From Verrucomicrobia bacterium UBA4286 (GTDB taxonomy: Bacteria; Verrucomicrobiota; Kiritimatiellia; RFP12; UBA1067): a DNA stretch of 13,790 bases. Shown one piece after another: positions 1 through 7,918 of this stretch; within the stretch, counting starts at the first letter, position 1, and every line of letters starts with the position of its first letter. Below the pieces are notes generated by a model, which made no database searches, was not told the DNA's origin, and saw only the letters and a list, made by a program, of their open reading frames with translations. Location: NCBI GenBank assembly GCA_002395905.1, contig DGVK01000228.1:7240-21029 (forward strand). The letters run 5' to 3'. A program made the translations under genes and the position numbers.

Positions 1-981
1 GACATGCCGCGTGCGCTTGACTTCGCGCGTCGCGCCGCCGCTGTTTCCGGTCTTGCGGGCGACCGTCTGCGCGTGGCGTGGGCGATGGAGCGCTGCGGCG
101 CCGGCGATGACGCCGAGCGGGAGTATCTTTCGATCGCGGCGGACTTTCCCGGTTCGTCCGAGGCGTCCGAGGCGATGTTCCGCAAGGCTCTCGCCGATCT
201 TCGCGAGGAGCGCTGGTCGGCGGCCGATCTCGCCCTTGCGGAGGCTCTCGGCGGCAGGCTCGACCAGAGACGGCGCGGCGAGGCGCTGTACTGGCGCGGC
301 GTCGCGGCGGTGCGGCTTGATCACGCCGAGGAAGGGGCCGGCTTCCTGCGACAGGCCGTTGAATCGGGGCTGGGGCTCGATCAGTCGCGCGAGGCGAGGC
401 TGCTTGTGGCGGACTGCGATTTCAACGCCGGGCGCATCGACGCTGCTAAGGCCGCCTATGCGACGCTCGTGCGCGAGGGCGCGGCGGCGCGTATGAGCGC
501 GGCCAAGACGCTTTCTGTAGGGAAGCTCCTCTTCCCTGGCGAGGAGTCCGCCATATGTGCGCGAACGCTTGCCGCCAGCGACGCGCCGGAGTGGAGACAG
601 GCCGGCTATGCGCTTCTCGGCGCGGTAGAGGAGGAGCGCAAGTCTTATGCGGCCGCGGTCGAGGCCTACAGGAAATGCCTCGCCGAACCGTGCAAAACCG
701 AGGACCTTCCGCGCGCCGCCGCGCGTCTTGGCGCGCTTGAAACCGCGAATGCGGAGTGGGACGCCGCCGAAGCGACGCTCAAACGGGCGGTCGAGCTCAA
801 CGCCGACAGTGTATCGGCGCGCGCCGAGGCCTACTTCCATCTCGCCGAGGTCGCCGTAGCGAAGAGCGATCCTGCGACTGCGAGGAAGTACGCCACGGTA
901 GTTGTGATGCTTTTTGAAAACACGCCGTGGGCCGCGAAAGCCAGGACGCTTCTCGAAAATCTTAAGGGAGGCGAGTCATGA
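1..981 (+). CDS. Tetratricopeptide-repeat protein, 5' end outside the window
   Basis: The reading frame is open from base 1; the ATG at base 4 falls inside what already looks like repeat sequence, so the gene probably begins upstream and 325 residues from that Met are visible. The protein is Ala/Arg/Glu-rich and almost all helical, built of paired helices of TPR type. A clear unit spans about residues 36-67 (EREYLSIAADFPGSSEASEA), and others lie near 92-121, 130-157, 200-227, 236-265 and 272-303. The pattern of helix, then 'FPGS' or 'ENTPWA', then helix is typical of TPR proteins of the YbgF/BamD style, which act as scaffolds in the envelope; that location is inference, because any signal peptide would lie outside the window. 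It overlaps the next gene by four bases (ATGA), so it is translationally coupled to the VWA protein and probably works with it. No catalytic motif is visible. The TPR call is firm, the specific role unknown. Confidence 0.8.
   Translation, partial: DMPRALDFARRAAAVSGLAGDRLRVAWAMERCGAGDDAEREYLSIAADFPGSSEASEAMFRKALADLREERWSAADLALAEALGGRLDQRRRGEALYWRGVAAVRLDHAEEGAGFLRQAVESGLGLDQSREARLLVADCDFNAGRIDAAKAAYATLVREGAAARMSAAKTLSVGKLLFPGEESAICARTLAASDAPEWRQAGYALLGAVEEERKSYAAAVEAYRKCLAEPCKTEDLPRAAARLGALETANAEWDAAEATLKRAVELNADSVSARAEAYFHLAEVAVAKSDPATARKYATVVVMLFENTPWAAKARTLLENLKGGES
964..971 (+). promoter_or_regulatory. Strong Shine-Dalgarno for the VWA gene
   Basis: AAGGGAGG lies six bases before the ATG at 978 and inside the last codons of the TPR gene. 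It is the best ribosome-binding site in the window. It fixes the start of the VWA gene and, with the ATGA overlap, supports coupled translation. Confidence 0.75.
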
Positions 982-2624
982 AGAGCGGAGGCGGGGCGAC
1001 TGTCGATCTTCTTATAGCGGCGCTTGTGGTATCCGCCGCGGTGCACGTCGGCGTGATGATGTGGGCCGAGCCGAAGGTGATGACGCATGTGACATCCGGC
1101 GTGGCGCGGGCAGTCCGCCGCGCGCCTATGACGGCGAAGCGTGAAGAGCCGCCGGACGATCCCGTGAAGCTTGAGATCGTCGAGGACCTGCCCGCGCAGA
1201 AAGAGGCGCCGGAGGTTGACGACACCGCCGTAGCCGCGCCTGCGCCGGAGGAGCTTCTGCCCATCCCCGAAGAGGCTCTGCCCGTTTCGACCGCGATCGA
1301 AGCGCCGGATATTCTGGACCGCCTCAGGCCGGACGCCGACGCGCCGGTGATCCCCGTCGCGCCTGTCGTGGACGCAGTGAAAGAGATCGACGCCGTCGCG
1401 TCGATGCCGGTCGACTTTTACGCGCCTGCACCGTCGCTTGACATCGGCGGCCTCGCCGTCGCCGGACCTGTGCCGGTTTCTGCAGCAACGCCCGAGATCG
1501 CTCCGCCGCCAGAGGACGCGCCGGCTATAGACGCGCCGGTCGAAGACGAGATCGAGAAGATGACGTCGAAGAATGACTCCAAGGACGGCGCCGAGCCTGA
1601 GTTCAAACCGTCCGAAGATGTCATGCCGGAGGTCGACGAGAAGGTTGTAGAGCGCGAGAAGGAGGCGGTTCGCGACCTCCTCGACGTGGAGTCGGCGGCA
1701 GATATGGCGACGGCTGTCAATGTGGAGGCCGGCTGCTTCCGCTCGCCCGACGGTTTTACATACTTCAAGGCGTCCGTCACGCCCAAGGACCGAATGATGA
1801 CAGTTCCGAAGGATGTCGTCATCCTCATCGACGCGTCCGGCTCGATCGGAGACGACCGCTTGAAGAGCTGCCGCAAGGCGGCGCGCGCGATACTGCGCTC
1901 CTGCACAAACACGGGAGACCGTTTCAACCTGGTCGCCTTCCGCGACAGATTCTCCTATGCTTTCAACTCGTGGCAGGAATGCAACGCCGACAGTTTCGAG
2001 CAGGGAGACAAGTGGCTTTCGCGGCTGGTGGCGCACGGCCGGACGGACGTGTTCGCGACGATCGCCTCGGTTCTCACCCTGCCGCGCGACCCTGCGCGCC
2101 CGCTCATAGCCCTTGTCGTCACCGACGGTGACGCGAATGCGGGTGTGAGCGGAACGGCCGAGATACTTTCCCGGTTTTCGGCGCTCAACGACGGGCTTGT
2201 GAGCGTTTACATGTATGGCGTCAAATCCTCCGCCAACCGTGAGTTGATCGATGTTCTGACGCGCGGCAACCGCGGTGAAAGTTTCGTCTACGACGGCTGG
2301 CGCTGGAACGCCGGGTCGGGGATAGAGGCGCTTTCGGAACGCTTCCGCGACCCGGTCGTCACCGATCTGCGCGTGATATTCCCCGCTTCGCTGGAGGCCG
2401 AGGCGTATCCGTCGCTTTTGAAAAATGTATATCGGGGGAACAGCGTCGAGATAGTAGGGCGTGTGAAGGGTTCCCCGGATGAGATTTCGTTTTCGCTTCG
2501 CGGTCTTGCGGGGACGGTGCCGTATGAGGGATTTTTCCGCCTGCCGCTTTCGGGCGCAGCGCAGGACGAAGGACTGCCCGCGCTGTGGTCGAAGGAGCGC
2601 GCCATAGATTTGAAGCTGCATTGA
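978..2624 (+). CDS. Membrane-anchored VWA-domain protein with complete MIDAS
   Basis: 548 residues. A short N-terminus is followed by one hydrophobic segment (about residues 9-29), then a Pro/Ala/Glu/Asp-rich low-complexity linker (about 55-225), so the topology resembles TonB: inner-membrane anchor with the bulk in the periplasm. A von Willebrand factor A domain follows at about 277-455. Its metal-ion-dependent adhesion site looks intact: D285-A-S287-G-S289, T356 in HGRTD, and D383 in VTDGD. The segment after it (about 458-525, with FRDPVVTDLRV and YPSLLKNVYRGNSVEIVGR) resembles the tail of VWA domains in VIT/inter-alpha-trypsin-like proteins. VWA domains with MIDAS bind a protein ligand through a divalent metal; the ligand here is unknown. 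The start is set by the strong SD at 964-971. It is coupled to the TPR gene upstream and followed after two bases by the transglutaminase-like gene. I infer a protein-interaction hub in an envelope complex. Confidence 0.88.
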   Translation: MKSGGGATVDLLIAALVVSAAVHVGVMMWAEPKVMTHVTSGVARAVRRAPMTAKREEPPDDPVKLEIVEDLPAQKEAPEVDDTAVAAPAPEELLPIPEEALPVSTAIEAPDILDRLRPDADAPVIPVAPVVDAVKEIDAVASMPVDFYAPAPSLDIGGLAVAGPVPVSAATPEIAPPPEDAPAIDAPVEDEIEKMTSKNDSKDGAEPEFKPSEDVMPEVDEKVVEREKEAVRDLLDVESAADMATAVNVEAGCFRSPDGFTYFKASVTPKDRMMTVPKDVVILIDASGSIGDDRLKSCRKAARAILRSCTNTGDRFNLVAFRDRFSYAFNSWQECNADSFEQGDKWLSRLVAHGRTDVFATIASVLTLPRDPARPLIALVVTDGDANAGVSGTAEILSRFSALNDGLVSVYMYGVKSSANRELIDVLTRGNRGESFVYDGWRWNAGSGIEALSERFRDPVVTDLRVIFPASLEAEAYPSLLKNVYRGNSVEIVGRVKGSPDEISFSLRGLAGTVPYEGFFRLPLSGAAQDEGLPALWSKERAIDLKLH

Positions 2625-2626
2625 AG

Positions 2627-3985
2627 ATGACAAGACCGATCCCCGACGAGGAGAAGTCCTCCGCCTGCACACTCTCCGACATGGAGATTTTCATTTTCCC
2701 CGAGCTTATGTATTCGCTCGTGCTGGCCAACATGCTCTCGCCGCGCATATGGGCGTGGCGAGAGCTGGAGTGGTTCGCCGGCATCCGCGAGATGAGGCCG
2801 AAGAAGCGGCTGCAGAGACTGCGCCAGCACATAATGGACAATTACACCTTCAATCTGGATCTCGATACGTGGGGCCTCACGCATCAGCAGACCGAGCTCG
2901 CGCGCTTTTCGCCGTTCCTCTCGCCGGATGACATAGCGAAGTCGAACGCGCTATTCGGCTATCAGGGCGACGTCTACTATTATGATATCGACATACGCCG
3001 TCATTTCGGGCTCGACAAATATACGTCCGACACGATTCCATACTGGAAAACCGAAACGGTCGAGGCGATGGACGCGTTCCGCCACAAGGAAGGCCATGCC
3101 GTCGGCGCGGGGGAGTGCGTTTCTCTTGCGGGGCTGTACGCTGCGGCGGCATTTGTCGTGTGCGGTCTCCCGCTGGAGTCCATCTACCTTATGGCGACGC
3201 CGCTCCATTCGCAGAACTTCATTGATGTCGACACAGGAATTCTTACCAACAACCGGCGTCTTGTGACGAAGGCGATGTGGGCGAACGGAACGGTTATATC
3301 CCAGCAGGCGCGCCGCGCCCTCGAGCACGAGCGCGTTACGATAGTCTCCCATTCGACAGGCTGCATCCACCTGCTCTATCCCGACGCCACGATAAGCCCC
3401 GAGGCGTATGCCGCCTTTTCGGAAAAACTCCGCGGCTTTCTCGTCCCGCCCAAGGACGCTCCCGACCAGCGGCTTGTGGAGCCGCGCCTTCCGGACGCCT
3501 CGCGCGTGCGGTTCGTCGGCGAGGACGCGCCGCTCGCTCTCACGCCCGAGATGGACCGCGCCGAGATAGCAGACCGTCTTGAAGCGCTGCGCGGCTCGAA
3601 CCGCGCCGCCGCGCTCGCGCCGTATGCCGGGCATGAACTGGGGAAAACCGAAAGCGCGCCTTTCGTCAAGGCGGCTCTCGAGCGTTCGCCGGTTTCGCGC
3701 ATGGCGCTTGCGGGGCTCCCCGAAGCCGAGGCGCTCGCGCGCATAGATGCGCTCGTCGGCGAGTCGATATACGACGGAACATCCCGCCTCGCCCAGCCGG
3801 ATGAAGTATGGAACTTCGCGCGCGGCGACGGACTGGAAAAGTGCCTGCTTGCGGCGAACGCCGTCGGCGGCGACGCGATTGCCGTCGATGGCGGCGTAGC
3901 CCGGCTTTTCAGAGGCGGGAAGACGCTTTTCGAGGCCAGAACCTCCAAGCGCCCCCTTGAAGCCGAATGGCTCCTGCGCCGGTAA
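2627..3985 (+). CDS. Transglutaminase-like (papain-like fold) protein, function unknown
   Basis: 452 residues from the ATG at 2627, two bases after the VWA stop. An in-frame TTG at 2621 would give a TTGA overlap, and a GTG at 2585 is possible; ATG is preferred, though no good SD is seen. There is no signal peptide or clear membrane helix, so it is probably cytoplasmic unless exported otherwise. The core at about 155-215 reads GECVSLAGLYAAAAFVVCGLP, then TPLHSQNFID, then GILTNNRR. This fits a transglutaminase-like nucleophile C164 at a helix start and a strand-borne H194. The usual Asp 15 residues after the His is replaced by Asn (N209, with N208 beside it), although D200 and D202 lie closer. 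A conserved-looking stretch follows (about 211-255, with WANGTVISQQARRA and STGCIHLLYPDA), then an Ala-rich C-terminal region (about 280-452) that I cannot assign. Protease, peptide crosslinking or a non-enzymatic role are all possible. The fold call is moderate, the activity unassigned. Confidence 0.65.
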   Translation: MTRPIPDEEKSSACTLSDMEIFIFPELMYSLVLANMLSPRIWAWRELEWFAGIREMRPKKRLQRLRQHIMDNYTFNLDLDTWGLTHQQTELARFSPFLSPDDIAKSNALFGYQGDVYYYDIDIRRHFGLDKYTSDTIPYWKTETVEAMDAFRHKEGHAVGAGECVSLAGLYAAAAFVVCGLPLESIYLMATPLHSQNFIDVDTGILTNNRRLVTKAMWANGTVISQQARRALEHERVTIVSHSTGCIHLLYPDATISPEAYAAFSEKLRGFLVPPKDAPDQRLVEPRLPDASRVRFVGEDAPLALTPEMDRAEIADRLEALRGSNRAAALAPYAGHELGKTESAPFVKAALERSPVSRMALAGLPEAEALARIDALVGESIYDGTSRLAQPDEVWNFARGDGLEKCLLAANAVGGDAIAVDGGVARLFRGGKTLFEARTSKRPLEAEWLLRR

Positions 3986-4045
3986 CGCCCCCTTATTGTC
4001 GATGTGTCCTGCAAGGCGACCCGCCGCCCGCCGGTTTTCTGGGTG

Positions 4046-4076
4046 TTGAACAGCACTGCGGCGTTTATGGTATACT
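4046..4076 (+). promoter_or_regulatory. Extended -10 promoter abutting the GH110-like gene
   Basis: TGGTATACT at 4068-4076 is an extended -10 (TG-n-TATACT). A possible -35, TTGAAC at 4046-4051, sits 19 bases upstream of the hexamer, slightly long. The -10 ends seven bases before the ATG at 4084, so transcription should start at or within a base or two of the A of the start codon. There is no Shine-Dalgarno before the ATG, which agrees with a leaderless message. The 3986-4083 gap shows no convincing terminator, only short GC-rich inverted repeats and a run of four T. Confidence 0.6.
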
Positions 4077-4083
4077 ATGCGTC

Positions 4084-6387
4084 ATGGCAACTATTTACAT
4101 TAAAACTGCTGCTGTCGCGGCGGCGCTGTTCTGCGCATCGGTTGCAGGGAGTCTCTACGGAGCCGAGCCGGCAGACGTGATCTGCCAGGATTCTTCGCGT
4201 GTGGAGAGCGACGGCACAGTCTGCATCGACAGTTCGGCCGCGCCGAACGAGTTCGCCTGGCGGCGTTATGCGATGACGGCTGAAAGTTTCGCTTCCGGCG
4301 AGCGCTACCGCGTCACATTCCGGGCGCGCGTGGCTGCGCACGGCAAAAACTCATTCCTCTTTGTTCTTGTGCGACCGAAGGGGCAGAGCGGCGACGAGAA
4401 GGATCTCGCCTCGTTGAAGATCAAGCCGACCGACGGCGAGTGGAAGGAGTGCGAGTTGAAATTCGAGGTCGGCGGCATCGGCGACTACCGCCTTCAGTTC
4501 CACGGCTGGAACCGTCTCAAGGCCGAGATCGCCGGTCTCAAAATCGAGCGGCGCCGTCCGTTCTCGTTCATCCCGGCGGAGCGCGGCGCGGCGAAGAGCC
4601 GTGCACCACTCGTGAATCTTCCTCGCGGCGCCGAGGAGTTCGAGGTAGACGCGCCGCGCAATGCGGCCGGCCTGGTGCTCGACTGCGCGGACTACGGCGT
4701 GAGCGAGACGAACGCCGACAACACGGCCGCTCTGCGCGCGGCATTCGCGGACGCGAAGGCGAGGCGCGCCGCGAAGCTCGTCCTGGCGCGCGGCAGATAC
4801 GCGCTCAACACCGATGCGCCGCTTGTGCTCGACGGTTTTTGCGACTTCATCTTCGACGGCGGCGGATCGGTCTTCGTGTCTTACAGGCACGGCGGCGCGT
4901 TCATTAATCTGTGCCGTTCGCTGCGCACGAAGTTCATGAACTTTTCACTCGACTGGGACTGGTCGCGCGAGCCGCTGGCGAGTCTCGTGCGCGTGGTGCG
5001 CACCGACAAGAACTTCTTCGACCTTGAGTTCGCAGACTATCAGGATTTCCCCGACAAAGACGCGGCGCTGGTGGTCCTCTCGGCCTACGACCCGAAGACG
5101 CGCTCGGTAGGGCTGGAGGACGGTGTCACGCGCTATCTCGACATGGGGAAAGCGAAAAACGACCGCGTCCGGCGCACCTGGCTCGACGGCCGCACGGTGC
5201 GTGTGGATAGCGTGCCGAACGGGATCGCCGTCGGCCAGCTCTACCGTCTGCAGCACTACTACTACCATTACAACGGCTTCGTGCTGAACGACGTCGAGCA
5301 CCTTTCGCTTGAGAACGTGACGGTTCTTTCCACTCCCGGTCATGCGTTTGTGATGGGCGGCAAGTCCCACCACGTCGCTTTCAGACGCGTGAACATAGTG
5401 CCGCCGAAGGACGACCCGCGGCGTGTCATAACATGCACGGCGGACCACTTTCACATCGGCTGCAGCCGCGGGTTCATCAAGCTGGAGGACTGCGAGTTCT
5501 CGTTCGGCGCGGACGACATAATGAACATGCACGACAACACCGCCTTCGTGCGGCGCACTGGGCCGCGCACCGTTCGCGCCGATCATGCCGTCGCGCTCGC
5601 GTCGGCGCGCAAGGGCGACAGGATCGAATTCCGCAACGGCGACTATTCCCCGGCAGGCTTCACCGGCACGCTCGTCGAGGCGCGGCGCATTCCCGGGACG
5701 CGCTGCGGGTATGACGTCACCTTCGCCGAGGATGTCCCCGAGGTGAAAAAGGACGGCTTCATCCTATTCAACCGGGCGTTCGACACGCACAACGTGATCG
5801 TGAGAAACTGCCGCTTCCATGACAACCGTGCTCGCGCGCTTCTCATTCTCGCGCGCGATGTGACGGTGGAGGACAACGTGTTCCGCCATCAGGAAATGGG
5901 GGCGATCAAGATCGAGACGGGCTACACCTACCACAGCTGGAGCGAGGGGTACGGGGTGAGCAACGTGGTGATACGCGGCAACCTCTTCGACACGGTGAAT
6001 CCGTCTGGCAGCAGCGCGTCGCACCGCCAGCGCTCGATATACACCGGCATCTACCTTAGAACCGATCCTTCGCCGGATACGACGGACTATCCGATAATCA
6101 GCGACATCCTCATAGAGAACAACACATTCCGCGACAACACCGGCGTCACGGCGTATCTTTCCAGCGTGAGCAATGCGGTCGTTCGCGGGAACATCATCGA
6201 GGATCCCACCCCGCGGCGCAGGGAGAATCCATTCCGCTCGCAGTTTTTCCTTACCAACGCACGTGATGTGAAGATCGTCAATAACGTCTACCGCGCCTCT
6301 CCTAACGTGCGGTCGCCCGGCGTTGTCTTCGACCCCGAGACCTGCGCCGCGATCGTCGCGGAGGGCAACAAGGTAGAGGGAAGATGA
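4084..6387 (+). CDS. Secreted GH110-like right-handed beta-helix glycosidase
   Basis: 767 residues. The ATG at 4084 is chosen because it begins a signal peptide (MATIYIKTAAVAAALFCASV, cleavage near GSLYGA-EP) and lies just after a -10 element; the frame is open further upstream. Residues about 30-157 look like a beta-sandwich carbohydrate-binding module (RYRVTFRARV, EWKECELKF). From about 195 to the end is a parallel beta-helix with repeated strand turns such as VIVRNCRFHDNRARALLI, VTVEDNVFRHQEMGAIKI and NVVIRGNLFD. The pattern of CEF..GADDIMNMH followed by rungs of this type resembles glycoside hydrolase family 110, exo-acting alpha-1,3-galactosidases that invert. D454, D477 and D478 have the 23/24-residue spacing I recall for the three GH110 active-site Asp residues. 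It is therefore probably a periplasmic or outer-surface exo-glycosidase on host or algal galactose-capped glycans; the exact substrate is inference. It overlaps the permease gene by four bases. A GH28- or other beta-helix enzyme is the alternative. Confidence 0.75.
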   Translation: MATIYIKTAAVAAALFCASVAGSLYGAEPADVICQDSSRVESDGTVCIDSSAAPNEFAWRRYAMTAESFASGERYRVTFRARVAAHGKNSFLFVLVRPKGQSGDEKDLASLKIKPTDGEWKECELKFEVGGIGDYRLQFHGWNRLKAEIAGLKIERRRPFSFIPAERGAAKSRAPLVNLPRGAEEFEVDAPRNAAGLVLDCADYGVSETNADNTAALRAAFADAKARRAAKLVLARGRYALNTDAPLVLDGFCDFIFDGGGSVFVSYRHGGAFINLCRSLRTKFMNFSLDWDWSREPLASLVRVVRTDKNFFDLEFADYQDFPDKDAALVVLSAYDPKTRSVGLEDGVTRYLDMGKAKNDRVRRTWLDGRTVRVDSVPNGIAVGQLYRLQHYYYHYNGFVLNDVEHLSLENVTVLSTPGHAFVMGGKSHHVAFRRVNIVPPKDDPRRVITCTADHFHIGCSRGFIKLEDCEFSFGADDIMNMHDNTAFVRRTGPRTVRADHAVALASARKGDRIEFRNGDYSPAGFTGTLVEARRIPGTRCGYDVTFAEDVPEVKKDGFILFNRAFDTHNVIVRNCRFHDNRARALLILARDVTVEDNVFRHQEMGAIKIETGYTYHSWSEGYGVSNVVIRGNLFDTVNPSGSSASHRQRSIYTGIYLRTDPSPDTTDYPIISDILIENNTFRDNTGVTAYLSSVSNAVVRGNIIEDPTPRRRENPFRSQFFLTNARDVKIVNNVYRASPNVRSPGVVFDPETCAAIVAEGNKVEGR

Positions 6388-7775
6388 CGCTTGCTTTTTC
6401 TGTCCTGCCGATCGCGGTGTTGATTCTCGCCCTCGCCAAGCTGCGGCTTCCGGCGTGGTGCGCGGCGCTTACGGCGCTGGCCGTCGGCGCGGCAGAGGCG
6501 TTTTTCGTGTTTGGCCTTCCCCTCGGCGAGATAGCCGGCTCGACGGCCGACGGCGTCGCGACGGGACTTTACCCGATAGGACTCGTCATCGTCGCCGCGC
6601 TGTTCACGTATGCGGTGACGGATGAATCGAACGCAATAGCGGATATCAAGAGCGCGCTTGCCGGGCTTTCGTCCGACAGTCGTTTCCTTGCGCTCCTTGT
6701 CGCGTTCGGGTTCGGCGTGTTCATGGAGGGGATGGCAGGATTCGGAACGGCGGTCGCGATCCCCTGCGCGATTCTCGCAGGCGTGAAATTCGATCCTGTT
6801 AAGGCGGTCCTGTGCTGCCTTGTCGCCAACACCACGCCGACCGCGTTCGGGTCTGTCGGCGTGCCTACGATGGTTCTTGCAGGCGAGACCGGCCTTGAGA
6901 TCGGGCGTCTTTCGACCACGATCGCAGTTCTGCAGCTTCTCGTGACAGCGCTGTCGCCGTTTTTGATTCTCTTTATCGTGGACGGCTGGCGGGGGCTGCG
7001 CGAGTGTTGGCGTCTGGCGCTTGTCGCGGACGCGGCACTTATTGGGTCGTGGCTTGCGGTCGCGCCGTTTCTGGGATGCGAGCTGCCGAACATTGTCGCA
7101 GGTCTTGCGGTGATGACAGCGCTTGCCTCGACCTGCTGGCGACGCGGGGTGATAGACTTGCGGCGCCAGTTATGGGCATGGCAGCCGTTCGCCTATGTCG
7201 TGCTGGCCCTAGGCTGCGCGGCGCTTCTGCCGCAGGGCTGCAAGGTTTCGCCGGGAGTCGTGATCTTCGCGGCCGCACTCGCCGGGGGATGCTGCCAGGG
7301 GCTTGGCTTAGGGAGGCTCCTCCGCCTCGTGGGACTTACAGTGCGGCGCTATTCGCCTGCACTGCTGACAATCTGCGCAGTTCTGGCGCTCGGGAAGGTC
7401 ATGGGAGCGTCCGGGATGATTCGCGTCCAGGCTGACGCCTTGATAGCATTCACAGGCCGGGGTTATTGCGCGGTGGCGAGTGTGGTTGGCGCTTTGGGTG
7501 GTTTTGTGACGGGGTCTGGAACGAGTTCCAACGTGCTTTTCGGCGCGCTTCAGGCGTCCGTCGCCTCGTCCGAGGCCGAGCGCTATCTTTTCGCGGCGGC
7601 GAATCTCATGGGGGCGGGGATCGGCAAAATGATCTGTCCGCAGTCGCTTATTCTAGGGTGCGCCGCCGCCGGGCTTGCGGGCCGCGAGCCGGAGGTCATG
7701 GGAAGGGCGCTGCGCTATTTCATCCCTGTTCTGGCGCTTGCTTGCATAGTGACATTCGCGTTCGCGGTCGCATAA
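6384..7775 (+). CDS. L-lactate/glycolate permease-family transporter (LctP type)
   Basis: 463 residues and strongly hydrophobic, with about 12 likely transmembrane segments. Family signatures of the lactate permease (LctP/GlcA, TC 2.A.14) are visible: FGFGVFMEGMAGFGTAVAIP (about 108-127), NTTPTAFGSVGVPT (149-162), GSGTSSNVLFGALQ in the C-terminal half, and GAGIGKMICPQS near the end. Known members import L-lactate, D-lactate or glycolate with protons. This protein is shorter than the usual 530-560 residues but keeps both signature halves, so I see no internal truncation. Its ATG overlaps the stop of the GH110-like gene (ATGA), with AGAGGG at 6375-6380 as a close SD, so the two are co-translated. 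The pairing with a glycosidase suggests a role in growth on glycan-derived or host-derived acids, or re-uptake of fermentation products. The substrate cannot be read from sequence. Confidence 0.87.
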   Translation: MTLAFSVLPIAVLILALAKLRLPAWCAALTALAVGAAEAFFVFGLPLGEIAGSTADGVATGLYPIGLVIVAALFTYAVTDESNAIADIKSALAGLSSDSRFLALLVAFGFGVFMEGMAGFGTAVAIPCAILAGVKFDPVKAVLCCLVANTTPTAFGSVGVPTMVLAGETGLEIGRLSTTIAVLQLLVTALSPFLILFIVDGWRGLRECWRLALVADAALIGSWLAVAPFLGCELPNIVAGLAVMTALASTCWRRGVIDLRRQLWAWQPFAYVVLALGCAALLPQGCKVSPGVVIFAAALAGGCCQGLGLGRLLRLVGLTVRRYSPALLTICAVLALGKVMGASGMIRVQADALIAFTGRGYCAVASVVGALGGFVTGSGTSSNVLFGALQASVASSEAERYLFAAANLMGAGIGKMICPQSLILGCAAAGLAGREPEVMGRALRYFIPVLALACIVTFAFAVA

Positions 7776-7836
7776 AAAGCAGCGGAAAAAGACGCCGTAT
7801 GAAAGCCTTCAAAGGTGGCAAATAAAAATTGGTCTT

Positions 7837-7870
7837 GTATACGGCCTAGATCCCTAGTGGAGGCGCATAC
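7837..7870 (+). other. Imperfect hairpin with a competing upstream partner
   Basis: GTAT-a-CG-g-CCT at 7837-7847 pairs with AGG-CG-c-ATAC at 7861-7870, giving nine base pairs with one mismatch and one bulge; the 13-base loop includes half of a CTAG-ATCC-CTAG repeat. Its left arm overlaps ATACGGC (7839-7845), which also pairs perfectly with GCCGTAT at 7794-7800. The two folds therefore exclude each other. Whether this RNA is made is not known. Confidence 0.4.
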
Positions 7871-7918
7871 AGTCTTCGGTGACTAGCGAGTGAGGCGTCG
7901 GCGGACGGCTCTGGATTG

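Noticed and set aside
831..2672. 613-codon open frame on the - strand opposite the VWA gene
   Set aside because: Its product is Arg/His/Val-rich without any recognisable domain, as expected of antisense shadow frames in GC-rich DNA. The + strand frame has an SD, an anchor and a full MIDAS motif.
3967..4083. In-frame upstream extension of the GH110-like gene
   Set aside because: It would overlap the end of the previous gene, run across the -10 element, and bury the signal peptide 39 residues inside the protein.
3986..4083. Intrinsic terminator after the transglutaminase-like gene
   Set aside because: Only 4-bp GC inverted repeats and a run of four T are present, without a proper stem followed by a U-run.
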